Assembly: GCA_964517215.1 (NCBI GenBank)
Contig: CAZFBR010000129.1
Coordinates: 1 to 10,197 of the forward strand
Source of the DNA: CAZFBR01 sp035353495 [NCBI: uncultured bacterium]
Lineage (GTDB): Bacteria > DAOPZR01
DNA: 10,197 bases
Direction: 5' to 3'
Positions 6,341 to 10,197 of this stretch are shown piece by piece. Position numbers and translations under genes: made by a program. The notes under the pieces were generated by a model that did not search any database, had not been told where the DNA came from, and was given only the letters and a program-made list of their open reading frames with translations. The first letter of the stretch is position 1; every line of letters begins with the position of its first letter.

Positions 6341-8437
6341 TCAGGCCGACGGCAGCCGCACCGCGAAGGTGCTGCCCCGGCCCGGTTCGCTGTCCACGGT
6401 CAGGTCGCCGCCCAGCGCCCGGGCATGGCGTTGCGCCACTGCCAGGCCCATGCCCGTGCCGTGCTCTTTGGTGGTGTAAAACGGCTGGAAAATCCGTTCG
6501 CGCAGCTCCGGAGCGATGCCGGCGCCGTGGTCCGTCACCGTCACCTGCCATTCACGTCGCACCGGATCATGCGCCGCCGCCACGGTCACCGTGCCGCCGG
6601 TGGCGCTGGCTTCCAGCGCATTGCGCAGCAGCACCTGCAGCATCTGGCGCAGCATCAGCGGATCGGCCTTGACCATCAGTCCGGCCGCCACCCCGCAGAG
6701 GTCCCAGCCGACCCCGCGGCTGCGCGCCTCACCATCCAGCGACGCGGTCAGCTGCCCGGTCAGCTCGTGCAGGTTAAGCACCTGGTACTGCAGCCGGCGC
6801 TCCTCCGTCAGCGCCAGGAACTGTTCGAGGACGCGGTTAACGTCCGTCACCCCGCGCATGATCTTTTCCACCAGCGTCAGCGCCGCGGGCCGGTCCAGCA
6901 CCTCGCGCCGCAGCAGCGAGGCAAAGCCGCCGACTCCGCCCAGCGGATTGCGCAGCTCGTGCGCCACGCCCGCCGCCAGCGAGCCGACCGCCGCCAGCTT
7001 TTCGCGGTTCGCCAGCTCGCGCTGCATCCGCTTCAATTCGCCGATGTCCTTGAACACCGCCGTGGCGCCGATGATGCCGCCGGCATCATCGCGCAGCTGC
7101 CACGTCGAAATGCCCACTTCCAGCTCGCAGTGATCCTTGGTCGTCAGCACCGTTTCCGTGCTGCTCGCCTTCGCGCCCTGGCGCAGGGTGGCCAGCAGCA
7201 GGGGCTCGCCGCGGAACAGATAGACGTCCTCCTGCAGCTTTTTGCCCAGCAGTTCCTCTTCCCGGTAGCGCAGCAGTTCCAGCGCCGCCGCATTTGCCGA
7301 AGTCACCCGCCCGTCGAGATCGCAGCTGATCACCCCGCTGCTGATGCTGCGCAGAATGAACTGCAGCCGCTGCGCCGTCAGCGACGCTTCGCGGAACAGG
7401 CGCGCATTGTCCAGCGCCACCTGGATCTGGTTGATGACCACCGCCAGCAGGTCCCGTTCCGTCACTCCGAAGCTCCGCCGCGCGGGATCGGCCAGCAGCA
7501 GCGCCCCGGTCACCGTGCCGCCCTCATGCAGCGGCGCCGCCAGCAGGGCGCGCGTGCCGCGCCAGGCCGCCGCCGACCGGCCGCTGCGGCGCAGCCGCGC
7601 GGCCTGCCAGATGACGATGCCCCCGGCCACCGCGTCCGCCAGCGGCCGCCCGTCCGGCAGCTTCCCCGTCACCGACAGCGGCGGTTCGCCCAGGGTGGCC
7701 CGCGTCCGCAGCGCGCCGTTCCCGTCCCACGTCACCACCGCCCCCCGCGCGCACGGCACGATGAACGAGGCCAGAGTCAGGATGTGCTGCCAGATATTGT
7801 CGTAATAGATGCTGTCGCGCAGCAGTTCCTGCATGCGGTTCAGCGTGGTCACCCGCGAGAGCCGGTCGCCCAGCTCCGCCTCCGACCGGCTCTTCATCTC
7901 GCTCATCATGCCCGCCATCATCGCCAGCACCAGCAGCACGATAAACGCGGGGATCAGGCCCTGCGCCAGCAGCGCCCAATCGGTGGTCGGCCCCGCCACC
8001 GACCAGACCGACAGCACATACAGCCCGAGCAGCCCCAGCCAGGTCAGCAGCGACCCGCGAATGCCGTAGGTAAAGGCGGCGGAGAACAGCGGCAGCAGAT
8101 AGAGCAGCAGCAGCCCCAGCGCGCGCGGGTCCTGCAGCGACGCCGCGGGCGCAGCAAGGAACGACGGCAGGTTGACAATGACCGCAAAATGCGCCAGGAA
8201 GATGTACACTTCCAGCATCACCAGTCCGGCGCGGCCGACGGGCAGGACCCGGCGCAGCCAGGGATCGACGAAAAAGATCAGGATGCAGGCAAACGCGAAC
8301 AGCAGCAGGATGGCGCCGGAAATCTCCGGCACCACGTCGCCGAACAGCAGAATCAGGGTGAGACTGCCGAACCCGAGCGCCGCAAACAGCGGCGCCCCCC
8401 AGGCCTCCCGCCGCAGCACGCCCAATGCGTCAGCCAC
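6341..8437 (-). CDS. pilS: PilS-like membrane sensor histidine kinase with GAF and PAS domains
   Basis: The 698-residue product is an inner-membrane sensor kinase and the likely partner of the regulator 14 bases downstream. Visible order: about six hydrophobic segments (about 14-33, 41-58, 68-96, 105-125, 128-148, 157-178) with short loops and no large periplasmic domain; a linker helix; a GAF-like domain (about 205-347, ending in a long helix with ALDNARLFREA); a PAS domain (about 355-465, with GVISCDLDGRVTSANAAALE); the HisKA H-box GVAHELRNPLG with phospho-accepting H493; and an ATPase domain with the N-box at N606 (NALEAS), DHGAG (636-640), FQPFYTTK (650-657) and GTGMGL (660-665). The start is GTG, backed by a strong AGGAGG. 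Six helices plus a PAS domain resemble PilS, and position after pilC agrees. The GAF domain is extra relative to the Pseudomonas PilS layout, so pilS is a context-based name. Confidence 0.87.
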   Translation of the reverse strand: MADALGVLRREAWGAPLFAALGFGSLTLILLFGDVVPEISGAILLLFAFACILIFFVDPWLRRVLPVGRAGLVMLEVYIFLAHFAVIVNLPSFLAAPAASLQDPRALGLLLLYLLPLFSAAFTYGIRGSLLTWLGLLGLYVLSVWSVAGPTTDWALLAQGLIPAFIVLLVLAMMAGMMSEMKSRSEAELGDRLSRVTTLNRMQELLRDSIYYDNIWQHILTLASFIVPCARGAVVTWDGNGALRTRATLGEPPLSVTGKLPDGRPLADAVAGGIVIWQAARLRRSGRSAAAWRGTRALLAAPLHEGGTVTGALLLADPARRSFGVTERDLLAVVINQIQVALDNARLFREASLTAQRLQFILRSISSGVISCDLDGRVTSANAAALELLRYREEELLGKKLQEDVYLFRGEPLLLATLRQGAKASSTETVLTTKDHCELEVGISTWQLRDDAGGIIGATAVFKDIGELKRMQRELANREKLAAVGSLAAGVAHELRNPLGGVGGFASLLRREVLDRPAALTLVEKIMRGVTDVNRVLEQFLALTEERRLQYQVLNLHELTGQLTASLDGEARSRGVGWDLCGVAAGLMVKADPLMLRQMLQVLLRNALEASATGGTVTVAAAHDPVRREWQVTVTDHGAGIAPELRERIFQPFYTTKEHGTGMGLAVAQRHARALGGDLTVDSEPGRGSTFAVRLPSA

Positions 8438-8447
8438 CGTTCACCAC

Positions 8448-8453
8448 CCTCCT
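8448..8453 (-). promoter_or_regulatory. Strong ribosome binding site of the sensor kinase
   Basis: AGGAGG on the minus strand lies 10 bases before the GTG at 8437. No in-frame ATG sits at suitable spacing, so this site decides the GTG start of the kinase. It is in the 59-base gap after pilC, the widest gap within this minus-strand cluster. I see no convincing promoter or terminator in that gap. Confidence 0.75.
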
Positions 8454-8496
8454 GACGCGGGCCGTCCGCCGCCGTGCAGCGACGCCCCGCCTGCCG

Positions 8497-9717
8497 TCAC
8501 TTGCCGACGACGTCAACCAGGTCGAACATCGGGAAGAACAGCGCGGTCACGATCGTTCCGACGGAAACACCCATGAACACAATCATGATCGGTTCGATGG
8601 CCGACGACAGGGCCGACACCGTTTCATCCACGATCATGTCATACTGGTCGGCGATCTTGTTCAGCATCGTTTCCAGCGCGCCGGTTTCCTCACCGACGGC
8701 AATCATATGGGTGACCATGGCCGGAAACACATGCGCTTCATGCAGCGGCTTGGAAATGGTTTCGCCCTCGGTGATGCTCTCCGTCACCTTGACAATCGCC
8801 GCGGCAATCACCTCGTTGCCCGAAGTGTCCTTGACGATCTCCAGCGCCTGCAGAATGGGGACGTCCGAAGAAATCAGTGTGCCCAGGGTGCGGGTGAACC
8901 GCGCCGTGCAAACATTGCGGTTCAGCTTGCCAAACACCGGCGCCTTGAGCTTGAACTGGTCGATTTTCATGCGCCCCGCTTCGGTCTTGTTCATGTTCTT
9001 GTACCCGACGACGATGACCACGATGACGCCAATGCACACATACCAGTACCCGACGAGAAAATCCGACGCCCCCACCACGATACGGGTCGGCAGCGGCATG
9101 GCCAAGCCGACATCGCCGAACATCTTGACGAACACCGGGATAACGAAGATCAGCAGGAACACCACCACCCCGGTGGCAACGATGCCCATGATCGCGGGAT
9201 AGGTCAGGGCGCCCTTGATCTTGGTCCGCAGTTCCATGTCCTTTTCCGAGAAGGTGGCCAGCCGGTCCAGCACCGTTTCCAGCACACCGCCGATCTCGCC
9301 CGCCTTCACCATGTTGATGAACAGTTTGCTGAACGCCGCCGGGTGTTTGCCCAGCGCTTCGGAGAACGAGGCGCCGCCCTGGATGTCCGCGGAAAGCGAG
9401 CCGATGATCTCCTTCAGGCCGGGGTTTTCGGTCTGGTCCATGAGGATGTTCAGCGCGCGCAGCAACGGCAGACCGGCGTCGAGCAGCGTCGCCAGCTGGC
9501 GGGAGAAGGTCGCGATGTCCTCCAGCTTGACCTTCTTCTTGCCGCCGCCGAAGGAAAACCCGCCGCCGCCCGCCTTCTCGGCCACCTGTTTCAGCTCGAA
9601 GGGCCGCATTCCCTGCTCGCGCAGGCGGGTATTGGCCAGCTTCTCCGAGGCGGCGTCAATCTTGCCGCTGGTCTCCTTGCCGCCCGCATCCAGCGCCTTA
9701 TAGGCATAAATCGGCAT
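8497..9717 (-). CDS. pilC: Type IV pilus inner-membrane platform protein PilC (GspF family)
   Basis: The 406-residue product is the membrane platform that couples the PilB and PilT motors to pilin assembly and disassembly. The N-terminus MPIYAYKALDAGGKETSGKI is the classic PilC/GspF start. Two T2SSF repeats follow (about 71-195 and 274-396), visible as the paired stretches FSRQLATLLDAGLPLLRAL and FTRTLGTLISSDVPILQAL, and AGEIGGVLE and VGEETGALE. Membrane segments lie at about 171-195, 222-240 and 375-397. The length matches the family. A Gly-rich linker (about 50-60, GGGGFSFGGGKKK) separates the N-terminal piece from the first repeat, as is common in PilC. ATG 9717 has an AGGAGG eight bases upstream. 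The adjacent pilT (18-base gap) and the downstream kinase-regulator pair favour PilC over GspF of type II secretion. Confidence 0.93.
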   Translation of the reverse strand: MPIYAYKALDAGGKETSGKIDAASEKLANTRLREQGMRPFELKQVAEKAGGGGFSFGGGKKKVKLEDIATFSRQLATLLDAGLPLLRALNILMDQTENPGLKEIIGSLSADIQGGASFSEALGKHPAAFSKLFINMVKAGEIGGVLETVLDRLATFSEKDMELRTKIKGALTYPAIMGIVATGVVVFLLIFVIPVFVKMFGDVGLAMPLPTRIVVGASDFLVGYWYVCIGVIVVIVVGYKNMNKTEAGRMKIDQFKLKAPVFGKLNRNVCTARFTRTLGTLISSDVPILQALEIVKDTSGNEVIAAAIVKVTESITEGETISKPLHEAHVFPAMVTHMIAVGEETGALETMLNKIADQYDMIVDETVSALSSAIEPIMIVFMGVSVGTIVTALFFPMFDLVDVVGK

Positions 9718-9725
9718 GATGCATT

Positions 9726-9731
9726 CCTCCT
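9726..9731 (-). promoter_or_regulatory. Strong ribosome binding site of pilC
   Basis: AGGAGG on the minus strand lies eight bases before the pilC ATG, within the 18-base gap after the pilT stop. It is a textbook match and confirms the start MPIYAYKAL. Confidence 0.85.
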
Positions 9732-9735
9732 GTGG

Positions 9736-10197
9736 TTAGAGCTGTTTGGCCAGTTCGCTGGGATTGGCTGCCTTTTCCATCGCGGTGTCGTAGGTGATCA
9801 ACCCGCGCGAATACAGCGCCTGCAGGTGCTGGTCGAGCGTCTGCATGCCCAATTGCCCGCCGGTCTGGATGGCCGACGGGATGTTGTAGGTCTTCTCGTC
9901 GCGGATCATATTCTTAATCCCCGCGGTGGCGATCATGATCTCGAACGCCGCCACGCGCCCCGTCCCGCGCGCCTTGCGGCACAATGTCTGGCAGATGACC
10001 CCTTCCAGCGCCGCCGCGAGCTGCGCCCGGATCTGCGACTGCTGGTTGGTCGGGAACACGTCGATGATGCGGTCAACGGTTTCCGACGCACTGTTGGTGT
10101 GCAGCGTGCCGAACACCAGATGCCCCGTTTCCGCGGCGAGCAGCGCCGCCTCGATGGTCTCGAGGTCGCGCAGCTCGCCGATGAGAATGACGTCGGG
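9736..10197 (-). CDS. pilT: Type IV pilus retraction ATPase PilT, C-terminal part (5' end outside window)
   Basis: The visible 153 residues are the C-terminal part of the hexameric cytoplasmic ATPase that retracts type IVa pili. The frame is open to the window edge. It starts at PDVILIGELRDLETIEAAL, the Walker B region (usually DVILVGEMRDLET in PilT), then ETGHLVFGTLHTNSA (His box), VDRIIDVFP, the retraction-motif region as GIKNMIRDEK (AIRNLIRE in many PilT), and GQLGMQTLDQHLQAL. The MQTLDQ and IPSAIQTG stretches favour PilT over PilB or GspE; PilU is less likely given the pilC context. Walker A lies outside. Two mild differences are visible, EL for EM after the Walker B glutamate region and G for A at the start of the AIRNLIRE-like motif, and both look conservative. 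The 3' end is intact and lies 18 bases before pilC. Confidence 0.93.
   Translation of the reverse strand, partial: PDVILIGELRDLETIEAALLAAETGHLVFGTLHTNSASETVDRIIDVFPTNQQSQIRAQLAAALEGVICQTLCRKARGTGRVAAFEIMIATAGIKNMIRDEKTYNIPSAIQTGGQLGMQTLDQHLQALYSRGLITYDTAMEKAANPSELAKQL

Noticed and set aside
5088-6479. Plus-strand open frame opposite the response regulator (463 codons)
   Set aside because: No recognisable motif, biased composition, and a complete NtrC-family protein on the other strand.
6333-6551. Upstream extension of the response regulator by about 75 codons
   Set aside because: Lies within the ATPase domain of the kinase gene, and the receiver domain begins properly at the GTG near 6326.
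6425-8455. Long plus-strand open frame opposite the histidine kinase (676 codons)
   Set aside because: Gln/Arg/His-rich low-complexity translation, entirely antisense to a kinase with all catalytic boxes intact. It is a mirror frame of GC-rich codons.
8438-8496. Possible internal promoter or terminator between pilC and the kinase
   Set aside because: The 59 bases show a good ribosome binding site but no convincing promoter boxes and no clean hairpin with a T-run.

Overview
The window is GC-rich, tightly packed bacterial DNA. It holds parts of two surface-appendage machines that meet tail to tail. The gene content (Tad secretion, type IVa pilus motor, NtrC-type regulation, aspartate oxidase) suggests a Gram-negative-type bacterium. 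The order pilT-pilC-pilS-pilR is the one known from Geobacter-like deltaproteobacteria, but it occurs in other phyla and I cannot fix the taxon from sequence alone.

Left part, plus strand (1-3144): the 3' end of a CpaF/TadA secretion ATPase, then tadB and tadC (the paired inner-membrane platform proteins of a Tad/Flp pilus), then a small DUF192 protein. Junctions are 2, 0 and 8 bases, so this looks like one operon read rightward. TadC carries an extra soluble stretch of about 115 residues between its second and third membrane segments.

Middle (3145-3333): a 189-base gap between converging genes. It has no credible gene, a strong GC-rich hairpin that could terminate both transcripts, and several copies of a short GCGGCA word.

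Right part, minus strand (10197 down to 3334): the 3' end of the retraction ATPase pilT, the platform protein pilC, a PilS-like membrane histidine kinase, a PilR-like sigma-54-dependent response regulator, and nadB (L-aspartate oxidase, first step of NAD synthesis). Gaps are 18, 59 and 14 bases, and nadB overlaps pilR by four bases (ATGA), so this too looks like one operon. In the family model, PilT and PilC work in pilus dynamics, while PilS phosphorylates PilR, which activates a sigma-54 promoter, classically that of the pilin gene. No pilin gene lies in the window. NadB has no evident functional link to the pilus genes.

I see no RNA gene, CRISPR array, insertion sequence or attachment site, and no wholly new system. 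The points most worth following are the enlarged TadC, the convergent Tad/T4P arrangement, the GAF-containing PilS, and nadB coupled to pilR.
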